The notes under the pieces: model-generated | Seen by the model: only the letters and a program-made list of their open reading frames with translations | Database searches by the model: none | What the model was told of the DNA's origin: nothing | Assembly (NCBI RefSeq): GCF_964026455.1 | Contig: NZ_OZ032152.1 | Coordinates: 1,240,001 to 1,304,000, forward strand | DNA length: 64,000 nucleotides | Direction: 5' to 3' | Origin: Rickettsia endosymbiont of Lasioglossum villosulum | Lineage (GTDB): Bacteria > Pseudomonadota > Alphaproteobacteria > Rickettsiales > Rickettsiaceae | Shown here: positions 32,969-41,875 of the stretch, in pieces | How the letters are laid out: each line of letters starts with the position of its first letter | Position numbering within the stretch: the stretch's first letter is position 1 | Translations under genes and position numbers: made by a program

Positions 32969-34222
32969 CTATTGCATTCTTTCTTCAATCTCGCTTCTGA
33001 AATGACGTATAAGCCCCTGAATTGGCCAAGCGGCAGCATCACCTAAAGCACAAATAGTATGCCCCTCTATTTCCTTTGTAACTTCAAGAAGCTGATCTAT
33101 CTCGGATTTTTTGGCATCACCTTTAACGAGCCGCATCATAACACGCCACATCCAGCTTGTACCCTCACGACACGGCGTACACTGACCGCAAGACTCGTGC
33201 ATATAGAACTTACTAAGACGTGCTATTGCATAAATAATATCAGTTGATTTATCCATAACAATAATCCCGCCAGTACCTAAACTAGAACCTGCTGCCTTTA
33301 AGCTATCAAAATCCATATCGGCAGTTTCGCATAGAGACTTAGGAAGCAGAGGAACAGAAGAGCCACCTGGTATTATGGCTTTAAGGTTATCCCAACCACC
33401 ACGAACACCGCCCGCATATTTCTCAATGATTTCTTTTAAAGGAATCCCCATTGCCTCTTCAACATTACAAGGCTTATTAACATGACCTGATATACAAAAA
33501 ATCTTAGTACCGGTATTATTTGGCTTACCGATCGATGCAAACCAACTAGCCCCTCGCCTTAAAATAGTTGGTACTACCGCAATAGATTCAACATTATTTA
33601 TAGTGGTTGGACAGCCATATAATCCGAAGCCTGCCGGAAAAGGCGGCTTTAGCCTCGGCATACCTTTTTTACCTTCTAAGCTTTCAAACAGGGCTGTTTC
33701 TTCGCCGCAAATATAAGCTCCAGCTCCACGATGCAAATAAATATCACAATTAAAGCCTGAACCGCAAGCATTTTTTCCTATCAAACCATCTTTATATGCT
33801 TCATCTAACGCACGCTGAATATTGGAAGCTTCGTTGTAAAACTCCCCTCTAATATAAATATAACAGCTATTTGCTCCTATGGCAAAACTGGCGAGCAAAC
33901 ACCCCTCTATTAACTTATGTGGTTCATATCTTAATATATCTCGATCTTTGCAAGTGCCGGGTTCAGATTCATCAGCATTAACTACTAGATAAGATGGCTT
34001 TTTTGATTCTTTAGGCATAAACGACCATTTAGTGCCGGTAGAAAATCCTGCACCTCCTCGTCCTCTAAGTCCCGATTTCTTAACTTCTTCAATAATCCAT
34101 TCTTTGCCTTTATTAAGCAAAGCTTTAGTATTATCCCAATCACCACGCTTCTTGCTAGATTTCAAATCATGGCTTTGCTCACCATGTAAATTAGTAAAAA
34201 TTCTATCTTCTTTTTTCAGCAT
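32969..34222 (-). CDS. nuoF: NADH-quinone oxidoreductase subunit F
   Basis: NADH-binding subunit of complex I, 417 aa. NADH site [17 protein letters not shown] (about residues 50-66), FMN site [16 protein letters not shown] (about 90-105), and the 4Fe-4S cluster N3 ligands in [12 protein letters not shown] (about 343-354) with the fourth Cys in [13 protein letters not shown]. It stands alone here, flanked by palindromic elements, as is common for scattered nuo genes in Rickettsia. Confidence 0.97.
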   Translation of the reverse strand: MLKKEDRIFTNLHGEQSHDLKSSKKRGDWDNTKALLNKGKEWIIEEVKKSGLRGRGGAGFSTGTKWSFMPKESKKPSYLVVNADESEPGTCKDRDILRYEPHKLIEGCLLASFAIGANSCYIYIRGEFYNEASNIQRALDEAYKDGLIGKNACGSGFNCDIYLHRGAGAYICGEETALFESLEGKKGMPRLKPPFPAGFGLYGCPTTINNVESIAVVPTILRRGASWFASIGKPNNTGTKIFCISGHVNKPCNVEEAMGIPLKEIIEKYAGGVRGGWDNLKAIIPGGSSVPLLPKSLCETADMDFDSLKAAGSSLGTGGIIVMDKSTDIIYAIARLSKFYMHESCGQCTPCREGTSWMWRVMMRLVKGDAKKSEIDQLLEVTKEIEGHTICALGDAAAWPIQGLIRHFRSEIEERMQ

Positions 34223-34236
34223 AAATTACTCTTGTT

Positions 34237-34331
34237 GTGTCATTGCGAGGAGCGGAGCGACGCGGCAATCTTAGGAATCATGTACTATCTCATGAGATTG
34301 CCACGCTCCTTACAGTCGCTCGCAATGACGC
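34237..34331. repeat. Palindromic element, family A (between secF and nuoF)
   Basis: TTGTCATTGCGAGGAGCGGAGCG-type left arm (from about 34237) and GTCGCTCGCAATGACG right arm, inner GGCAATCTTAGG and TGAGATTGCC. The three-frame openness of this element creates spurious short ORFs. Confidence 0.85.
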
Positions 34332-34335
34332 TTTT

Positions 34336-35250
34336 TTACTTTTTCTCAAATTTTCTATTGGCAAATATCGTAAGTATCGGAGCGGAAATAAAAATAGACG
34401 AATAAGTCCCTGCTATTATTCCAAAAAATACAAGTACGCTAAAACTACGAATCGCTTCACCACCAAAAAGAACAAGTGCCAAATTAGCAAGTAGAGTAGT
34501 CACTACTGTTAAAATTGTTCTAGATAGAGTTTCATTAATACTTAAATTTATGATTTCTGTGATGCCTTTTTTATGATATTTACGTAAATTTTCCCTGATC
34601 CTATCATATATCACTACCGAATCATTAACAGAATATCCTATGATAGTTAACACTGCCGCAATGGTGCTTAAGTTAAAATCAAGTTTTGTTATACTCATAA
34701 ATCCAAGTGCTAATATAACATCATGCACTAAAGCAATAAGTATACCAAGCCCAAAATACCATTCAAAACGCACCCAAATATAAACCATAATCGCCGCAAA
34801 CGAAAATAGCATTGCCATAGTACCTGCCTCAATTAGCTGCCTACCGACCTGCGGACCAACAAAATCCACCTTACGATATTCAAAATTATAAGGAAAATTA
34901 TTTTGTAAAGCTGTCTTTATTAGCTCAATATTTTTCATTAAATTATCTTCGCTACTACTACCAAATCTAATCGATAAGTCACGCTCACTACCAAAGTTTT
35001 GCAGCACTACTTCACCAATTCCAAGCTCACCTAAAACTTGACGCATTTTTGGTAAATCTGGCGTTTGGTCAAGCCTTACTTCTATAACTATACCTCCGGC
35101 AAAATCAATACCGAAATTAAATTTGTACATACCAATCCAAATAAAGCTAATGAGTGATAAAATAATTGAGAAAGTGTAACTGACTTTTTTAAAATTCATA
35201 AAATCAAAATCGATTTTATTAGGCAAAAGCCTCAAAGGATAAATTTGCAT
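34336..35250 (-). CDS. secF: Protein-export membrane protein SecF
   Basis: Accessory Sec translocase subunit using proton-motive force to aid export, 304 aa. Six membrane helices. Periplasmic P1 region holds [15 protein letters not shown] (about residues 47-61). The C-terminal membrane block shows [20 protein letters not shown] (about 207-226) and SLSRT-like [19 protein letters not shown], the SecD/F family signature. secD is not adjacent. Confidence 0.96.
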   Translation of the reverse strand: MQIYPLRLLPNKIDFDFMNFKKVSYTFSIILSLISFIWIGMYKFNFGIDFAGGIVIEVRLDQTPDLPKMRQVLGELGIGEVVLQNFGSERDLSIRFGSSSEDNLMKNIELIKTALQNNFPYNFEYRKVDFVGPQVGRQLIEAGTMAMLFSFAAIMVYIWVRFEWYFGLGILIALVHDVILALGFMSITKLDFNLSTIAAVLTIIGYSVNDSVVIYDRIRENLRKYHKKGITEIINLSINETLSRTILTVVTTLLANLALVLFGGEAIRSFSVLVFFGIIAGTYSSIFISAPILTIFANRKFEKK

Positions 35251-35321
35251 TATTAATATTTTATTGAATAAGAATGATATTTGTATTATATAGTAAATTT
35301 AAAAAGGTTAAATAATTTTTT

Positions 35322-35558
35322 ATGTCTGAAGTAGTAGTAAAAGAACAATTAGAGCAATATTTAAGCAAAATAGAGCGGTTAGAGCAAGAAAAAGCTGATC
35401 TATCTGAAGAAATTAAGGATATTTTTCAAGATGCTTCTTCACACGGATTTGATGTTAAAGCGATGAAAACTGTTTTAAAGCTAAAAAAACTTGATAAAGA
35501 TAAGCTAGCTGAACAGGACGCTATGCTTGAGTTATATAGAGATACTTTAGGGATTTAA
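35322..35558 (+). CDS. DUF2312 / GapR-like DNA-binding protein
   Basis: A 78-aa coiled-coil protein of DUF2312. Its relative in Caulobacter, GapR, is a nucleoid-associated protein that binds overtwisted AT-rich DNA and aids topoisomerases. The conserved core GFDVKAMKTVLKLKKLDKDK (about residues 45-64) follows an N-terminal coiled coil (LEQYLSKIERLEQEKADL). It is divergent from secF. It overlaps its own terminator at the stop codon. Confidence 0.9.
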   Translation: MSEVVVKEQLEQYLSKIERLEQEKADLSEEIKDIFQDASSHGFDVKAMKTVLKLKKLDKDKLAEQDAMLELYRDTLGI

Positions 35559-35597
35559 AATTCTACTACTTATTTTAAATCCCTAGCTTTATTTTTG
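35548..35597 (+). terminator. Intrinsic terminator overlapping the GapR-like stop codon
   Basis: A perfect 13-bp stem (TAGGGATTTAAAA at 35548-35560 with TTTTAAATCCCTA at 35573-35585) followed by GCTTTATTTTTG. The left arm contains the gene's stop codon. Confidence 0.85.
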
Positions 35598-35707
35598 TTA
35601 ATTCATCCTTATAATATCTATAATTTAAATTATAAAATTATTGACATAAGTTAACTATTAATATATTTTTGTCGCTACAAAAGTTAATTTAAATTAAGAT
35701 TTTTAAG

Positions 35708-36607
35708 ATGACAGATATAAGTATTGAATTAGAAGCAGTTAATTTTAGAGATAGCGTTATCCAAATTATTGCAGAATCTATACAGCAAAAATTTTTATTT
35801 GACTACCAAACACAAAAAGAAGTTTTTAAATATATTAAATTTAATATTAATTCAAAAAGCTATATATTACCCAAAACTATTTCTAATTCTAAAATATATA
35901 GATGAATTTATAGACATTAAGGCAAATTTCAGAGAATATATTAAATGGAAATTATCCAATAAAGTGGAATCAGTAAATTTAGAAAAAACTACCGCTGAAC
36001 TTTTAAATCAAATATATTTTCTTAATATTAAATTTATTGATGAAACTATTTCAGAAATTACTGATAAAATAGACCGAATTAAAAATTGTAAGTCTGAAAA
36101 TGAGGAGGAAGAAATTGCTCTTAAATGGTTTAATAGCTCAGAAGTAGAAAAAAATAAAATCGTTGAAAATTATCAAAAAAAGCTTGAGCAAAAATTAAGT
36201 GACACTATAAAAAGTCAAAAAGAGATTATTGATAGTCAAAAAAGCGAAACAAATCCTGGGGTAATTAGTTATCAAATCGAGCATATTTTAGATTTTGATC
36301 AAGACTTTAACAGCAAGTTTATATCAAATTCTATCAAACCTTTAATGAAACAGGATCTGGAAATTTAGATATTTCTATACTTCATTTGAGCGATGCACTT
36401 GAACAAAATACTACTATTACAAACCTTTATCTTAATTCGCATAATACAAATCAACCAAACAATAATATCATTTTTTCAGAAAGAGCAAGTACATTAGAGC
36501 TAAGTTTAGGCAAAATAGACTTTAATAATCCATATAATCTAATAAACTTTTCTAAAACATCTATAGAGATAATAGGTGAATTAGAAAATAATCTTGATTT
36601 AGAATAA
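35708..36607 (+). pseudogene. Frameshifted gene for an unrecognised Lys/Asn-rich protein with an LRR-like tail
   Basis: One former gene appears broken by two frameshifts. Frame 2 starts MTDISIELEAVNFRDSVIQI at 35708 and stops at 35905. Frame 3 then carries EFIDIKANFREYIKWKLSNK through a coiled-coil-like stretch to LDFDQDFNSKFISNSIKP near 36345. Frame 2 resumes with ETGSGNLDISILHLSDALEQ and ends at 36607. The segment SDALEQNTTITNLYL looks like a leucine-rich repeat of the ribonuclease-inhibitor type. A clear terminator follows. Function unknown; the total of about 300 codons reads continuously if the shifts are repaired. Confidence 0.65.
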
Positions 36608-36644
36608 TAAATAAGACTAGATTTTTATTGTTTAAAGAAAAAAG

Positions 36645-36673
36645 GCTTAACAATTCTTTTGTTAAGCTTTTTT
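36645..36673 (+). terminator. Intrinsic terminator after the pseudogene
   Basis: GCTTAACAA (36645-36653) pairs perfectly with TTGTTAAGC (36659-36667) over a 5-base loop, followed by six T residues. A sound terminator behind a dead gene supports the pseudogene call. Confidence 0.85.
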
Positions 36674-36747
36674 GTATTAATAGACTTACTATATTAAAGA
36701 GCATAGTAATGACAAAAATATTTAAAAAGTGCTAATTTTAGGATTTT

Positions 36748-37605
36748 TTAATTGGGTTGCTTCGTCAAATTACTTTGTAGCTCTCCTCGTAATGACATTG
36801 TTTTTTCAAAAGAACAAAATGATCTGTTACTACCCTGCTCAAGGAAATCGATAATTTGCATTACTATAGAATTGTTTTTATATTTCTCTTGAGCTTGCTT
36901 GATTCGATCAGCGAAATTACCCTCACCTAAAAAGATTTCCTGAACTATTTTTAAAGCATTTAAAGACTCTGCTTTATCAAACTCTTTCCTATTCATGCCG
37001 ATTAAGTTTAGCCCCTCAAGTACTGCACGTTTGCCGCTTGCAAGACCAAAAGGGATTACATCAGCTCCAACTGGTGATAAACCGCCAATCATTGCGTATT
37101 TCCCGATTCTTGCATATTGATGAACAGCAGATAAGCCGCCAATTATGACATAGTCTTCCACTTCTATATGCCCAGCTAGGCTTACATAATTAGCAAACAC
37201 TACATTATTACCGATTTTGCAATCATGACCGATATGAACGCCAACCATAAATAAATTGTTATTTCCTATGCTTGTAATCATTCCGCCGCCTTGGCTTCCT
37301 GCCTGCACTGTAACATATTCTCTAATAATATTGTTAGAACCGATTATCGTATTTGACAGCTCATTATTATATTTTAAGATTTGCGGAGGTTGACCAATAG
37401 ACGCAAACGGATAAATTACTGTACTTTCCCCGATTTCAGTAATCCCCTCAATAACTACGTGAGACTTTAGTTCTACATTATCATGCAGTATTACTTCTGG
37501 ACCAATAATACAATATGGACCAACTTTTACGTTCTTACCAAGTTTTGCACCTTCAGCAATTATACTAGTTGGATGGATTACCGGTTGTGTATTAGAACTT
37601 GACAC
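36748..37605 (-). CDS. lpxA: Acyl-ACP--UDP-N-acetylglucosamine O-acyltransferase with repeat-derived tail
   Basis: First enzyme of lipid A synthesis, 285 aa, a left-handed beta-helix of hexapeptide repeats. The catalytic His lies in GVHIGHDCKIGNN (about residue 126). The normal ending is IDFLEQGSNRSFCSFEK; after it come about 17 residues (TMSLRGELQSNLTKQPN) encoded by half of a family A palindromic element (about 36750-36798). The tail is therefore acquired. It is last in lpxD-fabZ-lpxA, separated from fabZ by a family C repeat. Confidence 0.96.
   Translation of the reverse strand: MSSSNTQPVIHPTSIIAEGAKLGKNVKVGPYCIIGPEVILHDNVELKSHVVIEGITEIGESTVIYPFASIGQPPQILKYNNELSNTIIGSNNIIREYVTVQAGSQGGGMITSIGNNNLFMVGVHIGHDCKIGNNVVFANYVSLAGHIEVEDYVIIGGLSAVHQYARIGKYAMIGGLSPVGADVIPFGLASGKRAVLEGLNLIGMNRKEFDKAESLNALKIVQEIFLGEGNFADRIKQAQEKYKNNSIVMQIIDFLEQGSNRSFCSFEKTMSLRGELQSNLTKQPN
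36750..36798. repeat. Half of a family A palindromic element at the lpxA 3' end
   Basis: GTTGCTTCGTCAAATTACTT and CTCCTCGTAATGACATTG match one arm of family A. The other arm is missing. It supplies the last coding bases and stop codon of lpxA. Confidence 0.75.
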
Positions 37606-37630
37606 TATTTATACTCCAAATATATAAGGG

Positions 37631-37756
37631 GTAGACGAGAATCAACTTGGAAAAGAGCAAGAAGCCTCGGAATTTTTGACCGCAGCGTACACGCGAGTAA
37701 CGTGAGGATCAAAAATGAGAAGCGACGTAGCCAATTTTTCAAGTTGATCGAGTATA
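37631..37756. repeat. Palindromic element, family C (between lpxA and fabZ)
   Basis: Left arm CAACTTGGAAAAGAGCAAG, right arm AGCCAATTTTTCAAGTTGA, with a central CCGCAGCGTACACGCGAGTA and GTGAGGATC. It ends 3 bases before the fabZ stop and matches the 21513 copy along its length. Confidence 0.75.
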
Positions 37757-37759
37757 CCC

Positions 37760-38197
37760 TTAAGATTTATCTTTGATCATTGCGGTAAATTTACTCTCCG
37801 CTGCCATTTCACCATCAACTTTAACCGTACTTGAAAACTTCCATACATTAGCTCTTTGCTGATCAATAGTAGCATGAATATGCATTGTATCCCCTGGCTG
37901 GACAACTTTGCGAAATTTTGAGTTCTCGATAGCCATTAAAAATACTTCTTTATTTTTAGTAGAGCCGAGAGATTTAGCAACTAATATAGCTGCAAGCTGT
38001 GCCATAGCTTCAACCATTAAAACTCCAGGCATGACAGGTCTTGCCGGAAAATGTCCTGTAAATTGCGGCTCATTAACAGTAACATTTTTAATGCCAGTTA
38101 TTGATTTATTAGGATCAATTTCAACTACTTTGTCCACTAATAAAAACGGATAACGATGAGGTATCAAATCCATAATTTCGGTAATATCGATAGTCAT
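37760..38197 (-). CDS. fabZ: 3-hydroxyacyl-[acyl-carrier-protein] dehydratase FabZ
   Basis: Hot-dog-fold dehydratase of fatty-acid synthesis, 145 aa. [14 protein letters not shown] (about residues 11-24) and [20 protein letters not shown] (about 48-67) hold the catalytic His and Glu. It starts immediately after the lpxD stop with no gap. It dehydrates 3-hydroxyacyl-ACP and so competes with LpxA and LpxD for the same substrate class, which explains the grouping. Confidence 0.97.
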   Translation of the reverse strand: MTIDITEIMDLIPHRYPFLLVDKVVEIDPNKSITGIKNVTVNEPQFTGHFPARPVMPGVLMVEAMAQLAAILVAKSLGSTKNKEVFLMAIENSKFRKVVQPGDTMHIHATIDQQRANVWKFSSTVKVDGEMAAESKFTAMIKDKS

Positions 38198-39226
38198 TTA
38201 TTTAGATCTCTTATTTATTAATTGTTTCATAATAATAGATTGCCTATGCCAATCCATAACAGGTACAGCTGGACTACCGCCAACAATTTTACCCGCTTCT
38301 ATATTTTGTGCTACACCGCCTTGTGCTGCTACCTGAGCTCCATCACCTATATTTAAATGTCCGGCGACTCCCACTTGCCCTCCAAGAGCACAATATTTAC
38401 CGATTACACTACTTCCAGCTATGCCTGCTTGTGCTACAATAATAGAGCCTTTACCTATTTTGACGCTATGCCCGATCTGCACTAAATTATCTATACGGCA
38501 TAAATCTTCTATAATAGTATCTTGCAGCGATCCCCTATCGATAGTAGTGTTAGCACCGATTTCAACATTATTACCGATTTTAACAATTCCAGTATGAAAT
38601 ATTTTATGATGCATACCTTTTTCAGTAGAAAAGCCGAACCCGTCTTGTCCGATTTTTGCTCCTGAAAGTATTACAACATCATCCCCTATAACAGAATAAT
38701 TTATTGATACATTAGATTCGATTCTAGCATTTCTGCCAATAACCACTCCTGTCCCTATAAAGCTGCCTGCTTCTATTATGCTATTATCGCCTATAACAAC
38801 ATTATCCTCAATAACTGCATTATGACCTATATAACAATTTTTACCTATAGTTGCTGATTCTGCAACATAAGCTGATTTCATTATTTTAGCAGTATACGAT
38901 TTTACCGGAGCATAGAAAAAATCTATTAGCTTGCCGTAAGCAAAATATGAATTTTCAGCACGCAATAAAACAGTATTGGGATTTACTTCTCCAGTAAAGT
39001 CTTTTGGCACGATACAAGCTGCAGCTTTAGTATTTTTTAAAAATTGAGAATATTTAATATTGCTCAAAAAGCTAATATCATTAGAAGAGGCTTCTTGTAA
39101 AATTTTAATATCATGAATAGCTACATCTTCATGAATTTTAGGAGCTTCTATAAAATCTTGTAGGAAATCTGCAATTGCCGTTAGCTTTCTTGGTCCCAGA
39201 TTTCTATAAAAATTACTATTTACCAT
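38198..39226 (-). CDS. lpxD: UDP-3-O-(3-hydroxyacyl)glucosamine N-acyltransferase
   Basis: Third acylation step of lipid A synthesis, 342 aa. An N-terminal uridine-binding domain (about residues 1-105) precedes hexapeptide repeats ([20 protein letters not shown] and onward) and a C-terminal helix ([16 protein letters not shown]). The catalytic His is in [15 protein letters not shown] (about residue 250). It heads the lpxD-fabZ-lpxA group. Confidence 0.97.
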   Translation of the reverse strand: MVNSNFYRNLGPRKLTAIADFLQDFIEAPKIHEDVAIHDIKILQEASSNDISFLSNIKYSQFLKNTKAAACIVPKDFTGEVNPNTVLLRAENSYFAYGKLIDFFYAPVKSYTAKIMKSAYVAESATIGKNCYIGHNAVIEDNVVIGDNSIIEAGSFIGTGVVIGRNARIESNVSINYSVIGDDVVILSGAKIGQDGFGFSTEKGMHHKIFHTGIVKIGNNVEIGANTTIDRGSLQDTIIEDLCRIDNLVQIGHSVKIGKGSIIVAQAGIAGSSVIGKYCALGGQVGVAGHLNIGDGAQVAAQGGVAQNIEAGKIVGGSPAVPVMDWHRQSIIMKQLINKRSK

Positions 39227-39310
39227 GCAGAATTTTAACGGATTTAATTTATCCCGTAAAGTATATAAGCGATAGCTTTATTATGCAACAACATTTGCAA
39301 GAAGTTTTGT

Positions 39311-39650
39311 ATTGTCATCCCGTGGCGGCATTGTTGCGTGGATACCAAATCGTCATTGCGAGCGGACTAAAAGGAGCGTGGCAATCCAGAAAAAATAATA
39401 AAAAATGCTATAAGTTAGCATTTTTTTACTTCCTTGCTTCGTCAATTACTTCGTAATTTCCTCGCAATGACGAGAAAATGATCCACGCAACAATGCCTCC
39501 CGTGGCTTGGGAACTAGATCCAGAAAAAAGCAAGAGTAATCGAGCTTTTAATTTGAGAAATTTAATATGTTCATGCTTTTTATTGACTGGATCCCATGAA
39601 CAAGCCACGGGATAACATCGAGGGTGCTTTTGATCTACGCAGGCAATGAC
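39311..39650. repeat. Family B palindromic element carrying an inserted miniature element
   Basis: The 487-bp gap upstream of lpxD and downstream of the glycosyltransferase gene (39227-39713) contains no gene. It holds a family B palindrome (ATTGTCATCCCGTGGC left; CAAGCCACGGGATAACATC right, about 39601-39621) split by the miniature element at 39327-39497. Confidence 0.8.
39327..39497. mobile_element. Miniature inverted-repeat element, 171 bp, with 9-bp target duplication
   Basis: Perfect 17-bp terminal inverted repeats, GGCATTGTTGCGTGGAT at both ends. The direct repeat TCCCGTGGC flanks it at 39318-39326 and 39498-39506. The interior is a family A palindrome (39351-39472). The host sequence is a family B palindrome, restored exactly when the element and one duplicate are removed. 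No coding capacity for a transposase. Confidence 0.88.
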
Positions 39651-39713
39651 TTAAGCAGGAATGACATATAGGGCATTTTCCAAGCCATGCAACAAAGCAG
39701 AAATTGACCAAAA

Positions 39714-40952
39714 CTATTTAGCAACGCTCTGACTTTCGCTATTTTCGATAGTAACCAAATGAGATAAATCTGAAGCTAATGCATTTGCATCCTCAGAATC
39801 TACAAAAGTTTCCCTTAACTTACGCATATTTTCTTTATACTTACTCCAGTTACTTCGCATATCATTAAAAGCATCTTGTATTGCTTGCTTAGAAATATTT
39901 TCTGATTGCAGAATATAACCTAATTGCAATTCCTTAGCTCTACGAGCATTAAGATTTTGTTCATCAGCTTGAGGAATCATTATTATTGGAACAGTAGCAT
40001 TTATTGATTCATATAAACTATTAGCACCTACATGTGTGAAAAATATAGCTGCCTCTGATAAAATTTTTGTTTGATCAACAAATTTATGAATCTCTATATT
40101 TCTAGATTTTTTTGAAGATAATTCTTTATACATTTCTTCATTATTACCTACAGAAATTATAACTTTATAAGATGTATTTTTAAAAAATTCTATTAATTGA
40201 TTAAATAAATCAAAATTAGTATTTACTGTACCTAAAGAGATATAAATTAAAGAGTTATCTTTTAACACTGCTTCACTTATAGGCTTATCAATAAATCTTT
40301 TACCGAAAAAAATTATATTTTCTTGATTACTAAATTCAGGTTGTAATTCAGAAGAAGTATAAGCTATAATCTCATCAGCATTACTACAGCTAAGATTACT
40401 TATCATATAATTAAATGGGAAATTTTTATTATCACTAGGGATAACATTAGGTGACTTTGTCCATTCTTCAGGCTTAGCTAGTAACATGGGGTTAGAACAC
40501 ACAGCAGGAATATGATATTTTTCTGCTATAACTTTCCCCCATACCGCAAATTGATCATATATCACTATATTAATTTCATTTTTATTAAAAAATTCTATGA
40601 TGGCAGGTTCTACCTCTGTAAGAATATTATCAAGTTGTGTATATAATATATTCAATTCAATAGTTTTAGAACTTACATCTTTTACAAAATTTGAAGCCGC
40701 AGTTCCTTGATATGGTATAAAAACTGCTCCTGAATTCTCTATTTGTTTTTGATAAGCTGGAACATTGAAGTAAGTAACTTTATGTCCTGACTTAATTAAG
40801 GCTTGCACAATTTCAAGGGTAGGATTTACATAGCCAAATAGAGGAGTCGTTATAAAAGCATAATGTAGGCTTTTTTGTCCCAATGCTGTAAAATTATGTA
40901 TGCTAATAAATATGATAATAAAAAATCTTAATATAAAGCTTTTTATATTCAT
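39714..40952 (-). CDS. UGT/MGT-family glycosyltransferase with N-terminal signal sequence
   Basis: A 412-aa GT1-family (UDP-glucuronosyl/macrolide) glycosyltransferase. The donor-binding signature is present as THVGANSLYESINATVPIIM and PQADEQNLNARRA (about residues 306-345); THxG is THVG here. An acceptor-lobe opening (YAFITTPLFGYVNPTLEIVQ) follows a hydrophobic N-terminal stretch (about residues 5-26, ending ALGQKS) that looks like a signal peptide. Bacterial members are normally cytosolic, so an exported version is unusual. The acceptor is unknown. It is flanked by repeats and non-conserved genes, in the accessory region. Confidence 0.83.
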   Translation of the reverse strand: MNIKSFILRFFIIIFISIHNFTALGQKSLHYAFITTPLFGYVNPTLEIVQALIKSGHKVTYFNVPAYQKQIENSGAVFIPYQGTAASNFVKDVSSKTIELNILYTQLDNILTEVEPAIIEFFNKNEINIVIYDQFAVWGKVIAEKYHIPAVCSNPMLLAKPEEWTKSPNVIPSDNKNFPFNYMISNLSCSNADEIIAYTSSELQPEFSNQENIIFFGKRFIDKPISEAVLKDNSLIYISLGTVNTNFDLFNQLIEFFKNTSYKVIISVGNNEEMYKELSSKKSRNIEIHKFVDQTKILSEAAIFFTHVGANSLYESINATVPIIMIPQADEQNLNARRAKELQLGYILQSENISKQAIQDAFNDMRSNWSKYKENMRKLRETFVDSEDANALASDLSHLVTIENSESQSVAK

Positions 40953-41067
40953 TTTTATAATTTAGTTAAAGTTAATAAAAACATGAGTGAATTATAACGA
41001 TGGGTTTTAAAAAAACAATAGATATTTAATTTAAAATAAATAATAATTTTTGAAGATTAATCAATAA
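40953..41067. other. Intergenic AT-rich stretch, nothing recognised
   Basis: Between the glycosyltransferase start and the repeat unit at 41068. It should contain the glycosyltransferase promoter. No ORF or hairpin of note. Confidence 0.4.
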
Positions 41068-41127
41068 TCAGATTGACTTATTTGAAGTTTTGCTTAGAAT
41101 CTTTTTGGAACAGCTAGGGCTGTTTCA

Positions 41128-41366
41128 GGGCTTGACATCCCTTAACTAACAAGTGGCTTCATCTACCATTAATTGATGTAACCCTCAATCATAGGATCGG
41201 GGGGATGGTAACGCATGTTCAGAGCTTAGAATTAAATATTATTTTAAGCTTAAAGGTTATCATGGCTGTTCTTGTTAGCGGTTTGTCAATCCCCTGATCA
41301 CCATTGAGATATTTAGTTTCTTGGTGATCAACTTGAATAATTTAAGTTTAAAGGAGATTAAACCGC
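41128..41366 (+). ncRNA. Structured 5' leader with start-site-sequestering helix (candidate)
   Basis: GCGGTTT (41278-41284) can pair with AAACCGC (41360-41366), which lies between the AAGGAG ribosome site and the ATG at 41368. Inside that helix TGATCACC (41295-41302) pairs with GGTGATCA (41323-41330). Upstream, CTAACAAG (41146-41153) is complementary to CTTGTTAG (41271-41278), and TTGACA (41132-41137) to TGTCAA (41284-41289). The two pairings compete for the same bases, as in a regulatory switch. Not a known class that I recognise. Confidence 0.4.
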
Positions 41367-41367
41367 C

Positions 41368-41784
41368 ATGAATAATAGTGTAGAAAAAAGAATAACCCTT
41401 ATCGAGCCATATTTAGATTTTATTATTAAAAGCGAAGAATTATTGCGAGAAATCTATCCAGATGGGATAGATAGGGATTTAATGATAGAATTTATTCTAG
41501 CTAAAAAACCTTATAAATCCTATGCTTATTATACTTTAATTCGTAGTTTATTTAAATCGCCATGCAATAAAATTATACTTATAATTGATAAACAATTGCT
41601 AAAATCTTTCTTAGGTTTATTCCGCTCTATTATCCTCGGTACTTTATCATATCTCAAGTTAATTAAAATTTTTATCTATGATGAAAATGATTTTGCTTTA
41701 GATATAAAAGCCTTAAAAAGTAATGAAAATTATTTCTGGTCATATAAAATCAATTACTTTAAAAAATTGATTAATTGGGAGTGA
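41368..41784 (+). CDS. Unrecognised 138-aa protein of the repeat unit
   Basis: I do not recognise this protein. It starts MNNSVEKRITLIEPYLDFII with an AAGGAG site 11 bases upstream. It is basic, Leu/Ile/Lys-rich, with a hydrophobic middle (about residues 70-100, NKIILIIDKQ to SLLK-like ILGTLSYLKLIKIFIY) and a conserved-looking tail (NENYFWSYKINYFKKLINWE). Partial copies of its 3' end elsewhere in the window have lost the start, so they are dead. After the stop, AACCGCCATAAATAA (about 41835-41849) resembles the ORF's own start region AACCGCCATGAATAA, suggesting a vanished tandem copy. Confidence 0.55.
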   Translation: MNNSVEKRITLIEPYLDFIIKSEELLREIYPDGIDRDLMIEFILAKKPYKSYAYYTLIRSLFKSPCNKIILIIDKQLLKSFLGLFRSIILGTLSYLKLIKIFIYDENDFALDIKALKSNENYFWSYKINYFKKLINWE

Positions 41785-41875
41785 TTGAAGAGTATAACTT
41801 AAATGGTGGAAGCAAATAAATATGATTTGCTAACCGCCATAAATAAAAAGTGTAAGACTTATAAAGATTTTATTT

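Larger units (their letters stand above)
41068..41784 (+). repeat. Repeat unit: 25-bp boundary motif, structured leader and 138-aa ORF
   Basis: The unit begins with TCAGATTGACTTATTTGAAG plus TTTTG (41068-41092). That 25-bp motif recurs identically, reversed, at 51436-51460, and with one mismatch at 42517-42541. The ORF's 3' half recurs at 51244-51435, and its last part at 50155-50280. Locus 41068-41784 is the only copy in the window with leader and ORF intact. Confidence 0.7.

Noticed and set aside
34237-34494. 85-codon ORF starting MSLRGAERRG
   Set aside because: It begins inside a family A palindrome and runs antisense through secF. Such peptides are a by-product of the repeat.
41100-41290. 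IS200/IS605 right end with an omega-RNA-like guide
   Set aside because: Short GC hairpins are present, but no TnpB or TnpA frame or recognisable conserved end could be shown.
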